A stretch of DNA of 64,000 bases from the NCBI RefSeq assembly GCF_035987325.1, contig NZ_CP108488.1, positions 6,200,001-6,264,000 on the forward strand. The letters run 5' to 3'. The position numbers and the translations under genes were made by a program. Positions 27,353 through 35,304 of the stretch are shown here, in pieces. The stretch comes from Streptomyces sp. NBC_01244 (lineage in GTDB: Bacteria; Actinomycetota; Actinomycetes; Streptomycetales; Streptomycetaceae). The notes under the pieces are model-generated. The model was not told the origin of the DNA and ran no database searches. It saw nothing but the letters and a program-made list of their open reading frames with translations. Numbering within the stretch: position 1 is the first letter of the stretch; every line of letters starts with the position of its first letter.

Positions 27353-28294
27353 GTGAGCACCCATACCGAGTCCGAGCGCCCGATCTCGCTGGCCGCGCCC
27401 AGCGGAATCGACCGCGCCGCGCACCACCGCCTCGACGAGGCGTGGCTCGCCGCGGCGTGGAGCCACCCCAGCACCCGTGTCTTCGTCGTCTCGGGCGGCC
27501 AGGTCCTGATCGACGACGCCCCCGACGGCGGCACCGCGATCGTGATGACCCCGGCCTTCGAGGCCCCGGTCACCGAGACCCACCGGTACTTCCTGGGGAC
27601 CGACGAGGACGGCGTACGGTACTTCGCGCTGCAGAAGGACTCGCTGCCCGGCCGCATGGACCAGTCGGCCCGCCCGGCCGGCCTGCGCGAGGCCGGAATG
27701 CTGCTCTCCGCGCGGGACGCCGGGCTGATGGTGCACGCGGTGGCGCTGGAGAACTGGCAGCGCATGCACCGTTTCTGCTCCCGCTGCGGCGAGCGCACGG
27801 TGGTCGCCGCGGCCGGGCACATCCGCCGCTGCCCGGGCTGCGGGGCCGAGCACTACCCGCGGACCGACCCGGCCGTGATCATGCTGGTCACGGACGATCA
27901 GGACCGCGCGCTGCTGGGCCGCCAGGTGCACTGGCCCGAGGGCCGCTTCTCCACCCTCGCGGGATTCGTGGAGCCGGGCGAGTCGATCGAGCAGTCGGTG
28001 ATCCGCGAGGTGTGGGAGGAGGCGGGCGTCAAGGTCGGCGAGGTCGACTACGTCGCCAGCCAGCCCTGGCCGTTCCCGTACAGCCTGATGCTGGGCTTCA
28101 CGGCGCGCGCCGTGACCTTCGACATCGAGGTCGACGGCGACGAGATCCAGGAGGCCCGCTGGTTCTCCCGCGACGACCTGCGCACGGCGATCGAGTCCGG
28201 CGAGGTCCTCCCGCCGGCGGGCATCTCCATCGCGGCCCGCCTGGTCGAGCTCTGGTACGGAAAGCCGCTCCCGAAGCCGGTCACGAACGCCTGA
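27353..28294 (+). CDS. nudC: NAD(H) pyrophosphatase / NudC
   Basis: About 313 residues. A four-cysteine zinc ribbon (CSRCGER and CPGCGAE) precedes the Nudix box GFVEPGESIEQSVIREVWEE (continuing AG), and the NudC-defining SQPWPFPYSLM follows. NudC enzymes cleave NADH and remove NAD caps from RNA 5' ends. GTG 27353 is preferred over TTG 27341, which sits directly on the G-rich ribosome site. A strong terminator follows at 28316. The gene order dipeptidase-NudC is close but with a 108-base gap. Confidence 0.93.
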   Translation: MSTHTESERPISLAAPSGIDRAAHHRLDEAWLAAAWSHPSTRVFVVSGGQVLIDDAPDGGTAIVMTPAFEAPVTETHRYFLGTDEDGVRYFALQKDSLPGRMDQSARPAGLREAGMLLSARDAGLMVHAVALENWQRMHRFCSRCGERTVVAAAGHIRRCPGCGAEHYPRTDPAVIMLVTDDQDRALLGRQVHWPEGRFSTLAGFVEPGESIEQSVIREVWEEAGVKVGEVDYVASQPWPFPYSLMLGFTARAVTFDIEVDGDEIQEARWFSRDDLRTAIESGEVLPPAGISIAARLVELWYGKPLPKPVTNA

Positions 28295-28315
28295 CCCGCC
28301 CCACCCGTACACCGG

Positions 28316-28345
28316 CGAAGGCCCCCGCTCCGGCGGGGGCCTTCG
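28316..28345 (+). terminator. Hairpin terminator after nudC
   Basis: CGAAGGCCCCCGC-TCCG-GCGGGGGCCTTCG, a 13-bp stem just after the nudC stop codon, between convergent genes. There is no U-tract on the plus side, as is common in Streptomyces. Confidence 0.8.
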
Positions 28346-28412
28346 TGGCTCACGCCTGCTCACCCTGGCCGGACTGCCCGCTCTGCCGGCCCTGGCCGGA
28401 CTGCTCGGACTG

Positions 28413-29261
28413 CTAGCTCCGGCCGGACTGCTCGGACAGCCGGTCGAGGCGGGCGCGCTGGGTTTCGGTCAGCCGGAGGCCTTCCGCCGCGAGGTTCTCC
28501 TCCAGGTGGGAGATCCGGGCCGTGCCCGGGATCGGGAGGATGACCGGCGAGCGGCCCAGGAGCCAGGCGAGTGCCACCTGCGTGGGGGTGGCCCCGGCCT
28601 CGGCCGCCACGGCGGCGATCTCGGCGGTCGCCCCGGACCGCCCCCGGGCGACGGTGGCCCAGGGCAGGAACGCGATGCCCGCCGCCTCGCAAGCCGCGAG
28701 CACGGGCTCGTGCTCCCGGTCGAGCAGGTTGTAGCGGTTCTGCACGCTCGCGATGTCGACGATCTCCCGGGCCGCGCCGAGTTCGCCGACGGTGACCTCC
28801 GACAGCCCGATCCGGCCGACCTTGCCCTCGGCCCGCAGGTCCCGCAGCGCGCCGATCTGATCGGCGAGCGGCGTCCGCGGATCGATGCGGTGCAGCTGGA
28901 GCAGCTCGATCCGCTCGACCCGCAGCCGGCGCAGCGCCTGCTCGACCTGCTCGCGCAGCGCGGCCGGCCGCGCGTCCTGCGTCCAGTCGCCCGACGGGAC
29001 GGATCGGGCGATGCCGACCTTGGTGGTGACGAGGACCCCGTCCGGATACGGGTGCAGGGCCTCGGCCAGCAGCTCCTCGTTGGCGCCCCAGCCGTACATG
29101 TGGGCGGTGTCGATCAGCGTGACGCCCAGCTCGACGGCCCGCCGGGCCACCGCGAGGGAACCCTCACGGCCCGGACCCGGGTCCGTGGCCAGGTGCATGG
29201 CCCCGAAACCGAGCCTGCGCACTTCCAGATCCCCACCGATGCGAAACACGGTCGTGGTCAC
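28413..29261 (-). CDS. Aldo/keto reductase
   Basis: 282 residues, NADPH-dependent TIM-barrel oxidoreductase. The tetrad is visible: Asp in LIDTAHMYGWGANEE (with Tyr), Lys in LVTTKVGI, His in LLQLHRID. The C-terminal VILPIPGTARISHLEEN is the cofactor-binding end. Closely resembles the plant auxin-induced/YajO-like branch of the family. Substrate unknown. It is convergent with nudC and has no obvious operon partner. Confidence 0.92.
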   Translation of the reverse strand: MTTTVFRIGGDLEVRRLGFGAMHLATDPGPGREGSLAVARRAVELGVTLIDTAHMYGWGANEELLAEALHPYPDGVLVTTKVGIARSVPSGDWTQDARPAALREQVEQALRRLRVERIELLQLHRIDPRTPLADQIGALRDLRAEGKVGRIGLSEVTVGELGAAREIVDIASVQNRYNLLDREHEPVLAACEAAGIAFLPWATVARGRSGATAEIAAVAAEAGATPTQVALAWLLGRSPVILPIPGTARISHLEENLAAEGLRLTETQRARLDRLSEQSGRS

Positions 29262-29312
29262 GTGCCGCTCCCTCCCCCTTGTTCAAGCTCGTCCAAGTGA
29301 TCGCGAACGCAG

Positions 29313-29336
29313 AAGCCCCCGCCTCGGCGGGGGCTT
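29313..29336 (-). terminator. Hairpin terminator after mycoredoxin gene
   Basis: AAGCCCCCGCC-TC-GGCGGGGGCTT stem lies 23 bases downstream of the mycoredoxin stop and upstream of the aldo/keto reductase start, so it separates these two minus-strand genes. Confidence 0.8.
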
Positions 29337-29358
29337 TCCGTGCGTGGTGTTCAGCACA

Positions 29359-29619
29359 TCAGACGGCGAGGGCCTGCTTGACCTGGGCCAGGCTCGGGTT
29401 CGTCATGACGGACTCGCTGCCCGCGGAGGAGGTGACGAGGACGGTGGGAACCGTCTGGTTGCCGCCGTTCGCCTTCTCCACGAACGCCGCGGACTCGGGG
29501 TCGAGCTCGATGTTGATCTCGGTGTAGGCGATGCCTTCCCGGTCCATCTGGCTCTTCAGCCGACGGCAGTAGCCGCACCAGGTCGTGCTGTACATCGTGA
29601 CCGTTCCCGCGTCCTGCAT
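29359..29619 (-). CDS. mrx1: Mycoredoxin-1 (glutaredoxin-like)
   Basis: 86 residues, thioredoxin fold with the redox motif WCGYC near residue 14 and cis-Pro site TVPTV. Mycoredoxins reduce mycothiol-mixed disulphides, the actinobacterial counterpart of glutaredoxin. A perfect sigma-R-type promoter, GGAAT-N18-GTT, lies about 55 bases upstream, which places the gene in the thiol-oxidative stress regulon. The start ATG has GGAG in reach. It is divergent from uvrD2. Confidence 0.92.
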   Translation of the reverse strand: MQDAGTVTMYSTTWCGYCRRLKSQMDREGIAYTEINIELDPESAAFVEKANGGNQTVPTVLVTSSAGSESVMTNPSLAQVKQALAV

Positions 29620-29671
29620 GCTGCGCTCTCCATTCGTGGATGCTCGTCGGCCCGGTTGGCCCGAGTGGTTG

Positions 29672-29697
29672 AACGTACGGGACCGCGCGCCCATTCC
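29672..29697 (-). promoter_or_regulatory. Sigma-R-type promoter of the mycoredoxin gene
   Basis: Read on the minus strand: GGAAT (29697-29693), 18 bases, GTT (29674-29672). This is an exact match to the Streptomyces sigma-R consensus GGAAT-N18-GTT and is correctly placed for mrx1. Confidence 0.8.
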
Positions 29698-29818
29698 CGC
29701 CCGCCCGCGGGAGGGTGCCCGTACCCCGCTCCGGTACGACCATGTTCCCGTCGGACGAGTACCGGCGGCCTGTGGACGGATTTCCCGGCCTCCCCACGAG
29801 ACCTGGCAGCATGGCGGG

Positions 29819-31984
29819 GTGACATCAGCAACGCACTCCTCATCCTTCACGCCCGGCGCCGACTCGGCCGACGCGGTGCTCCTGGGCCTGGACCCGGAGC
29901 AGCGCGAGGTCGCGACGACCCTGCGCGGGCCGGTGTGCGTGCTCGCGGGCGCCGGCACGGGCAAGACCCGGGCGATCACCCACCGCATCGCCTACGGGGT
30001 CCGTTCCGGCCAGCTGATGCCGGCGAGCGTGCTGGCCGTCACCTTCACCAACCGGGCCGCCGGCGAGATGCGCGGCCGCCTGCGCGAGCTGGGCGCGGGC
30101 GGGGTGCAGGCGCGGACCTTCCACTCCGCCGCCCTGCGCCAGCTCCAGTACTTCTGGCCCAAGGCGGTCGGCGGCGACGTGCCCCGGCTGCTCGAGCGCA
30201 AGATCCAGTTCGTCGCCGAGGCGGGCGCGCGCTGCCGCATCCGCCTCGACCGGGGCGAGCTGCGCGATGTCACCGGCGAGATCGAGTGGGCGAAGGTCAC
30301 CCAGACGGTGCCCGCCGACTATCCGGCGGCCGCCCGCAAGTCCGGCCGCGAGGCCCCCCGGGACCTGGCCGAGATCGCCCAGATCTACGGGACGTACGAG
30401 CAGCTCAAGCGCGACCGCGGCATGATCGACTTCGAGGACGTGCTGCTCCTCACCGTCGGTATCCTGCAGGACCGCCACGACATCGCCGAGCAGATCCGCA
30501 CCCAGTACCAGCACTTCGTCGTCGACGAGTACCAGGACGTCAGCCCGCTCCAGCAGCGGCTGCTGGACCTCTGGCTCGGCGAGCGCGACACCCTCTGCGT
30601 GGTCGGCGACGCCAGCCAGACGATCTACTCCTTCACCGGTGCCACCCCCGACCACCTGCTGAACTTCCGCACCAAGTACCCGCAGGCCACCCTGGTCAAG
30701 CTGGTCCGCGACTACCGCTCCACGCCGCAGGTGGTCCACCTCGCCAACGGGCTCCTCGCCCAGGCCAAGGGCCGCGCCGCCGAGCACCGCCTGGAGTTGG
30801 TCTCCCAGCGCGAGACCGGCCCCGACCCGGTCTACGCCGAGTACCCCGACGAGCCCGCCGAGGCCGAGGGCATCGCCCACCGGATCCGGGACCTCGTCGC
30901 GGCCGGCGTCCCGGCGGGCGAGATCGCCGTGCTCTACCGCATCAACGCCCAGTCCGAGGTCTACGAGCAGGCCCTCGCCGACGCCGGAGTCCCCTACCAA
31001 CTGCGCGGAGCCGAGCGCTTCTTCGAGCGCGCCGAGGTGCAGAAGGCGATCCTCGCCCTGCGCGGAGCCGCCCGCTCCGGCGGCAACGACCGGCTGCTCG
31101 ACGACGTCGTGGAGCTCGGCTCCCAGGTCCGGGCCGTCCTCAGCTCCACCGGCTGGACCGGCGAACCGCCCGCCGGTTCCGGCGCCGTCCGTGACCAGTG
31201 GGAATCGCTGGCCGCGCTGGTCCGGCTCGCCGAGGACTTCGCCCGCAGCCGGCCGTCCGCGACCCTGGCCGACCTGACGATCGAGCTGGACGAACGCAAG
31301 GCCGCCCAGCACGCCCCGACCGTCCAAGGCGTCACCCTCGCCTCGCTGCACGCGGCGAAGGGCCTGGAGTGGGATGCCGTGTTCCTCGTGGGCCTGACCG
31401 ACGGCATGATCCCGATCACCTATGCGAAGACGGACGAGCAGGTCGAGGAGGAGCGCCGGCTGCTCTACGTCGGCGTCACCCGCGCCCGGCACCACCTGAC
31501 GCTCTCCTGGGCCCTCTCCCGGACTCCGGGCGGCCGCGGGTCCCGACGCCCCAGTCGCTTCCTGAACGGCCTGAGGCCGGGCTCCCTGGCACCGGGAAGC
31601 AGGCCGGGCGGTCCGGTCGAGCCCGGTGCCCGCAAACGGGGCCGCCGCGGCCCGGCCGTGTGCCGGGTCTGCCGCAAGACCCTGACCGACGCCGGCGAGC
31701 TGAAACTGATGCGCTGCGAGGACTGCCCTTCGGACATGGACGAAGGGCTCTACGAGCGGCTGCGCGACTGGCGCGCCGTCCAGGCGAAGGAGCAGGGCAT
31801 GCCCGGCTACTGCGTCTTCACGGACAAGACGCTGATGGCCATCGCGGAGGCCGCACCCTCGCAGGAGGGAGAGCTCTCGATGATCTCCGGCGTGGGCGCC
31901 CGGAAGCTGGAGCGGTACGGAGCGGACGTGCTGGCCATCTGTGCAGGTGGGGACCCCGGGACGGAAGATCCTGGCGACGCGTAG
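29819..31984 (+). CDS. uvrD2: UvrD2-type DNA helicase with HRDC domain
   Basis: 721 residues. Superfamily 1 helicase: Walker A LAGAGTGKTRAI, motif II VVDEYQDVSP, HAAKGLEWD, YVGVTRARHH. After a basic linker comes a four-cysteine zinc module (CRVCRKT and CEDCPSD) that in mycobacterial UvrD2 supports helicase activity, then a C-terminal HRDC domain ending ISGVGARKLERYG. GTG at 29819 is chosen because the upstream frame lacks homology. The gene is divergent from mrx1 and lies upstream of wblC, the order known in streptomycetes. Confidence 0.93.
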   Translation: MTSATHSSSFTPGADSADAVLLGLDPEQREVATTLRGPVCVLAGAGTGKTRAITHRIAYGVRSGQLMPASVLAVTFTNRAAGEMRGRLRELGAGGVQARTFHSAALRQLQYFWPKAVGGDVPRLLERKIQFVAEAGARCRIRLDRGELRDVTGEIEWAKVTQTVPADYPAAARKSGREAPRDLAEIAQIYGTYEQLKRDRGMIDFEDVLLLTVGILQDRHDIAEQIRTQYQHFVVDEYQDVSPLQQRLLDLWLGERDTLCVVGDASQTIYSFTGATPDHLLNFRTKYPQATLVKLVRDYRSTPQVVHLANGLLAQAKGRAAEHRLELVSQRETGPDPVYAEYPDEPAEAEGIAHRIRDLVAAGVPAGEIAVLYRINAQSEVYEQALADAGVPYQLRGAERFFERAEVQKAILALRGAARSGGNDRLLDDVVELGSQVRAVLSSTGWTGEPPAGSGAVRDQWESLAALVRLAEDFARSRPSATLADLTIELDERKAAQHAPTVQGVTLASLHAAKGLEWDAVFLVGLTDGMIPITYAKTDEQVEEERRLLYVGVTRARHHLTLSWALSRTPGGRGSRRPSRFLNGLRPGSLAPGSRPGGPVEPGARKRGRRGPAVCRVCRKTLTDAGELKLMRCEDCPSDMDEGLYERLRDWRAVQAKEQGMPGYCVFTDKTLMAIAEAAPSQEGELSMISGVGARKLERYGADVLAICAGGDPGTEDPGDA

Positions 31985-31993
31985 AAACTCGTC

Positions 31994-32034
31994 GGAAAAA
32001 TAGTTTGCACATGCCCAGCGAAGCCCCATAGGTT
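31994..32034 (+). promoter_or_regulatory. WblC-type autoregulated promoter
   Basis: An AT-rich block GGAAAAATAG sits directly upstream of a -35 TTGCAC (32005-32010), followed by an 18-base spacer and -10 TAGGTT (32029-32034). In WhiB7/WblC-dependent promoters an AT-rich stretch just upstream of the -35 element is what the WblC AT-hook contacts. Transcription should start near 32041 and give a leader of about 650 nt. Confidence 0.65.
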
Positions 32035-32153
32035 CTTAGCAACGGAAACGGTGGCTTCTCCGAAGCCCCCGATCCGTGCTGTACTTATCCGAATACGCAT
32101 GGGACCAGGCCTCCGGGCCGAAGTCTCCGAGACGCCGAGAGGAGGCGAGACCA

Positions 32154-32525
32154 GTGACCAGCTTCATCACCACCACCAAAATGACCGATCGCTCGGTCGC
32201 CGCTTCCTGCACTCTCGGCTCCTCCACGCTCCTTGCCCTCACGGGTACCGGTCTGCCGGTCACCGGTCTGTCCGCCATTTGCGCCGACAGCTCCGTCCGG
32301 CCCGCCGCGCCGAGCGCGCTGCCGATCCGTGAGCGCAATGAGCGACCGACCCAGGCACCGGTGGCAGTACTGGCAGCAGAAGCCCAGGCGCATGGCGCCT
32401 ATGCCTTTGCGGCCGCAGCCGGTGCCGGTGCCGCCAGTGTCGGATTCAAGACGCAGCAGACGAAGAAGCAGCACCACCTGATGTGGGCCTACCGCGGGCT
32501 CGAACCCTGGAGTGATCCAGTCTGA
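32154..32525 (+). CDS. wblC leader ORF (upstream ORF)
   Basis: A GTG-started frame of 123 codons with GAGGAGG 8 bases upstream, ending in MWAYRGLEPWSDPV and a stop. It has no recognised domain and is Ala/Thr-rich. Its stop codon falls inside the first hairpin of the wblC attenuator, so its translation rate can set downstream RNA folding. A shorter frame starting at the internal ATG of MWAYRGLEPW is an alternative. The product is probably dispensable as a protein. In actinobacterial whiB7/wblC leaders, ribosome stalling by translation-inhibiting antibiotics on such an upstream ORF relieves termination. Confidence 0.6.
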   Translation: MTSFITTTKMTDRSVAASCTLGSSTLLALTGTGLPVTGLSAICADSSVRPAAPSALPIRERNERPTQAPVAVLAAEAQAHGAYAFAAAAGAGAASVGFKTQQTKKQHHLMWAYRGLEPWSDPV

Positions 32526-32605
32526 TCTGACGATCAGACCGGCGCCTTCAGGGCCGCGGAACCCCACCCGGGATCCGCGGCCCTTCTGTTTGTCCCCGAA
32601 CAGGG
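32521..32605 (+). terminator. Intrinsic attenuator in the wblC leader
   Basis: Three stems follow the leader ORF: TCTGATC-TGAC-GATCAGA (32521-32538), which overlaps the ORF stop; AGGGCCGCGGA (32550-32560) paired with TCCGCGGCCCT (32574-32584), followed by TCTGTTTGT, a Rho-independent terminator; and GTCCCC-GAACA-GGGGAC just after. The first stem is short and would be melted by a ribosome at the stop codon. A mutually exclusive pairing was not worked out by hand. Confidence 0.7.
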
Positions 32606-32693
32606 GACGACGGACCGAAGGGGCGAGGTACCCCAGCCGCCCCCGGCCGACCGGCCGGAACGACTAGACGAACAAGACGAGGAAGAAACCACC

Positions 32694-33065
32694 GTGCAAC
32701 TCGAAGCGCACGCCCCGTCCGTACCGAAGACCCAGACCCTCTCCCCGCCCGCAGTCCCGGAGGACTCCACCTTGACTCCCCTCACCGCGCTGACCGCGCT
32801 CGACGACGCCATCGAGAACCTCGGCGTGCCCGTCGCCTGTCGCACCTACGACCCCGAGGTCTTCTTCGCCGAGTCCCCGGCCGACGTCGAGTACGCGAAG
32901 TCCCTCTGCGGCACCTGCCCGCTGGTCGAGGCCTGCCTCGCCGGTGCGCTGGAGCGCCGCGAGCCCTGGGGTGTCTGGGGAGGCGAGCTCTTCGTCCAGG
33001 GTGTCGTCGTCGCCCGGAAGCGTCCCCGTGGCCGTCCGCGCAAGAACCCGGTCGTTGCGGCATGA
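32694..33065 (+). CDS. wblC: WhiB-family transcription factor WblC (WhiB7 ortholog)
   Basis: 123 residues. Cluster ligands are Cys49, Cys72, Cys75 and Cys81 (C-x22-CxxC-x5-C), followed by the turn WGVWGGE (92-98) and a C-terminal AT-hook RPRGRPRKNP (110-119), which distinguishes the WblC/WhiB7 branch. It binds the primary sigma factor and activates antibiotic-resistance genes. The GTG start is preceded by AGGAAGAAACC. Expression is controlled by its own AT-rich promoter and by the leader attenuator. The stop overlaps the next start (ATGA). Confidence 0.95.
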   Translation: MQLEAHAPSVPKTQTLSPPAVPEDSTLTPLTALTALDDAIENLGVPVACRTYDPEVFFAESPADVEYAKSLCGTCPLVEACLAGALERREPWGVWGGELFVQGVVVARKRPRGRPRKNPVVAA

Positions 33066-33394
33066 CCGCCAACGGAACCATCGACCGCCCCCTCACGCAC
33101 GACCCCCTGAAGCAGGCCCTCATGTCCCCCCACGCCACCACGAGCGAGCAGCCGCACGGCTCCGCCACCGCAGACTTCATCACCGCCGGCGCGATCACCT
33201 CGCGTCAGAACAGGACCCGCGAAATGCAACTCATCCCAGAAGCCATGGCTCGTGCCCATATGGACGACCGCATGCGTGAGGTCGACGCCGAGCGTCGCGC
33301 CGTGCGCCTGGTCGCCGCGCGGCGCATGCAGCGCCGAGCCGAGCGCGTCTCGCTGCGCGCCCGGCGCGCGCTGGCCATGGCCGTCATGCACTAA
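33062..33394 (+). CDS. Small basic protein coupled to wblC, function unknown
   Basis: 110 residues, ATG overlapping the wblC stop by four bases, so it is co-translated with wblC. No known domain. The N-terminal half is unstructured, and the C-terminal half (residues 60-110) is a strongly basic helix (ERRAVRLVAARRMQRRAERV), which could bind nucleic acid. A strong terminator follows. Coupling suggests a role in the WblC response; nothing more can be said from sequence. Confidence 0.75.
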   Translation: MTANGTIDRPLTHDPLKQALMSPHATTSEQPHGSATADFITAGAITSRQNRTREMQLIPEAMARAHMDDRMREVDAERRAVRLVAARRMQRRAERVSLRARRALAMAVMH

Positions 33395-33425
33395 GACAGA
33401 GCTGGAAGACGGCTCGAAACAAACC

Positions 33426-33463
33426 ACCGGGGGGACCGGCCCGAACGGGCCGGTCCCCCCGGT
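33426..33463 (+). terminator. Strong terminator of the wblC transcript
   Basis: ACCGGGGGGACCGGCCC pairs with GGGCCGGTCCCCCCGGT around a CGAACG loop, about 17 bp of near-uninterrupted stem, 30 bases after the small basic protein gene. Confidence 0.9.
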
Positions 33464-33508
33464 GCGTTGCGGACCGCCCGCCGGCCCCGGCGGGGATATC
33501 GTCAGGAG

Positions 33509-33715
33509 GTGGACCAGCCGACTCCCCACCCGGCACCGCCGGGAACCGAGGCCCCGCCCGTCGTCTGCGCGCGCTGCGGCGCCCAGTCCCCGGCCGGCGC
33601 CCCGCCCACCTGGACCTGCTCCGTGGAGAACGGGACCAGACAGTACTTCTGCGTCGACTGCGCGCGTGCGAACCTCCGCGCCATCGAAGGCCGCCTCGAC
33701 TCCGCCTGGTGGTGA
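33509..33715 (+). CDS. Small zinc-ribbon-like protein
   Basis: 68 residues with CARCG near residue 19 and CVDCA near residue 50, a spacing fit for one structural zinc, flanked by Pro-rich N-terminus. GTG 33509 directly abuts AGGAG and lies about 7 bases after TATCGT, so the mRNA may be leaderless. It resembles small conserved streptomycete hypotheticals. It is convergent with the ABC1 kinase gene. Confidence 0.7.
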   Translation: MDQPTPHPAPPGTEAPPVVCARCGAQSPAGAPPTWTCSVENGTRQYFCVDCARANLRAIEGRLDSAWW

Positions 33716-33748
33716 GCGCCCGCCCGCGCCCGCCTGCCGCGGCCCGGC

Positions 33749-35080
33749 TCAGGCCTCGTCGGGCAGGAACCCCGGCAGCCAGGAGTCCAGTTCCTCGCGG
33801 AGCCTGACCGTGGCGCCGAGCTGGCACAGCACCCCGATGGTGCTCAGCGTCACCCGGTGGATCAGCAGGTAGGAGGGCGGCAGGTTGATCTGCCGGCCCA
33901 ACTGGTGCGCGGGGGAGCGGGGGTCGGCGATCCGCGCGGCCTGGCCGCGCAGCCAGGTCCGCGTGAAGGTGAACTCCTCGGCCTCGGCCGGTTCGAGCAT
34001 CGGCCTCAGGTAGTCGAGCACGGCGTCGGCTTCCAGCTCGATGGACTCGCGCACGAACCCCTCCGCGCGCAGGTGCCCGTAGACCCCTTCGGCATCGGCG
34101 TCCAGCGCCATCCGCAGCGACCGGCCGATGGGCTTGGGCCAGCCGCCCGGCAGCCGGTCGACGGTTCCGAAGTCCAGTACGCCCAGTCGCGTCCGGCCGT
34201 CCGCCCCGGCGATCAGCCGGAAGTTGCCCGGGTGCGGGTCGGCGTGCAGCAGCCCGGTGCGCGCGGGGCCGGAGAAGAGGAACCGGGCCAGCAGCTGTCC
34301 GGCGCGGTCGCGCTCCTCCGGGGTCCCGTCGGCGATCACCTCCGACAGCGGGGTCCCCTCGATCCAGTCGGTCACCAGCACCTGGTCGCTCTGGTGCACC
34401 ACGTCCGGCACGACCACGTCCTCGTCGCCGTCGAAGGCGTCCGCGTGCGTCCGCTGTGCCTCGGCCTCCAGCTCGTAGTCCAGCTCCTCCGAGACCCGGT
34501 CGCGCAGCTCCTTGATCAAGGGCTTGATGTCCATGCCCGGGATCAGCGGCCCGAGCAGCCCCGCGAACCGGCTCAGCTGCTTCAGGTCCGACAGCAGGGC
34601 CTCGCCGGCCCCCGGGTACTGGACCTTGACCGCCACCTGGCGGCCGTCGTGCCACACAGCCCGGTGCACCTGCCCGATCGAGGCCGCCGCGGCGGGCTTG
34701 TCCTCGAACTCCTCGAACAGATCCCGCCAGTCCGCGCCGAGCCGCTCCGACAGCACCTGGTGCACGGTGGCCGCGGGCAGCGGCGGGGCCGCCTCCTGCA
34801 ACTTCGTCAGCGCGGCCCGGTAGGGCCCGGCGACTTCCTCGGGCAGCGCCGACTCGAAGACCGAGAGCGCCTGGCCGAACTTCATGGCGCCCCCCTTCAG
34901 CTCTCCCAGTACGCGGAACAGCTGCTCGGCGGTGCGCTGCTGGAGCTCGCGCGCCACTATCTCCGCCGACTTGCCGCCGATCCGCTTGCCGAGCCCCCAA
35001 GTGGCCCGGCCCGCTATGCCGAGCGGCAGCGCGGCCAGCTTGACGGTACGGGTGACCGCCTTCCGGGGAAGATCAGACAT
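33749..35080 (-). CDS. ABC1/UbiB-family atypical kinase
   Basis: 443 residues. The family hallmarks are present: KGGAMKFGQALS (the KxGQ motif that blocks the active site), AAASIGQVHRA in place of the glycine loop, VAVKVQYPG (Lys), LDYELEAE, HADPHPGNF (catalytic loop) and LDFGT (metal site). UbiB proteins are linked to quinone metabolism or transport, so menaquinone is plausible here. ATG 35080 has GGAGGGG 4 bases upstream. It is divergent from the STAND ATPase gene. Confidence 0.93.
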   Translation of the reverse strand: MSDLPRKAVTRTVKLAALPLGIAGRATWGLGKRIGGKSAEIVARELQQRTAEQLFRVLGELKGGAMKFGQALSVFESALPEEVAGPYRAALTKLQEAAPPLPAATVHQVLSERLGADWRDLFEEFEDKPAAAASIGQVHRAVWHDGRQVAVKVQYPGAGEALLSDLKQLSRFAGLLGPLIPGMDIKPLIKELRDRVSEELDYELEAEAQRTHADAFDGDEDVVVPDVVHQSDQVLVTDWIEGTPLSEVIADGTPEERDRAGQLLARFLFSGPARTGLLHADPHPGNFRLIAGADGRTRLGVLDFGTVDRLPGGWPKPIGRSLRMALDADAEGVYGHLRAEGFVRESIELEADAVLDYLRPMLEPAEAEEFTFTRTWLRGQAARIADPRSPAHQLGRQINLPPSYLLIHRVTLSTIGVLCQLGATVRLREELDSWLPGFLPDEA

Positions 35081-35304
35081 GAGCCCCTCCAATTCCCAGA
35101 CAGCTGAACCGCAAGCGGCGTTCGGGGGAGTCCTCCGAAGGCCTTTCCGGCCAAAGGCATCCTGTCATGGCCCTCAGCGCCCACCCCGGCCGAGTCTCCT
35201 GCCCGGAACCCGGCGGGAATCCACCGGTCGGCGGACGGCGGCCGCCCCCATGGGACAGCATGGTTCTGGAGCGAGCCGCGCAATACCGGTGGAAGGGCTG
35301 GGGG

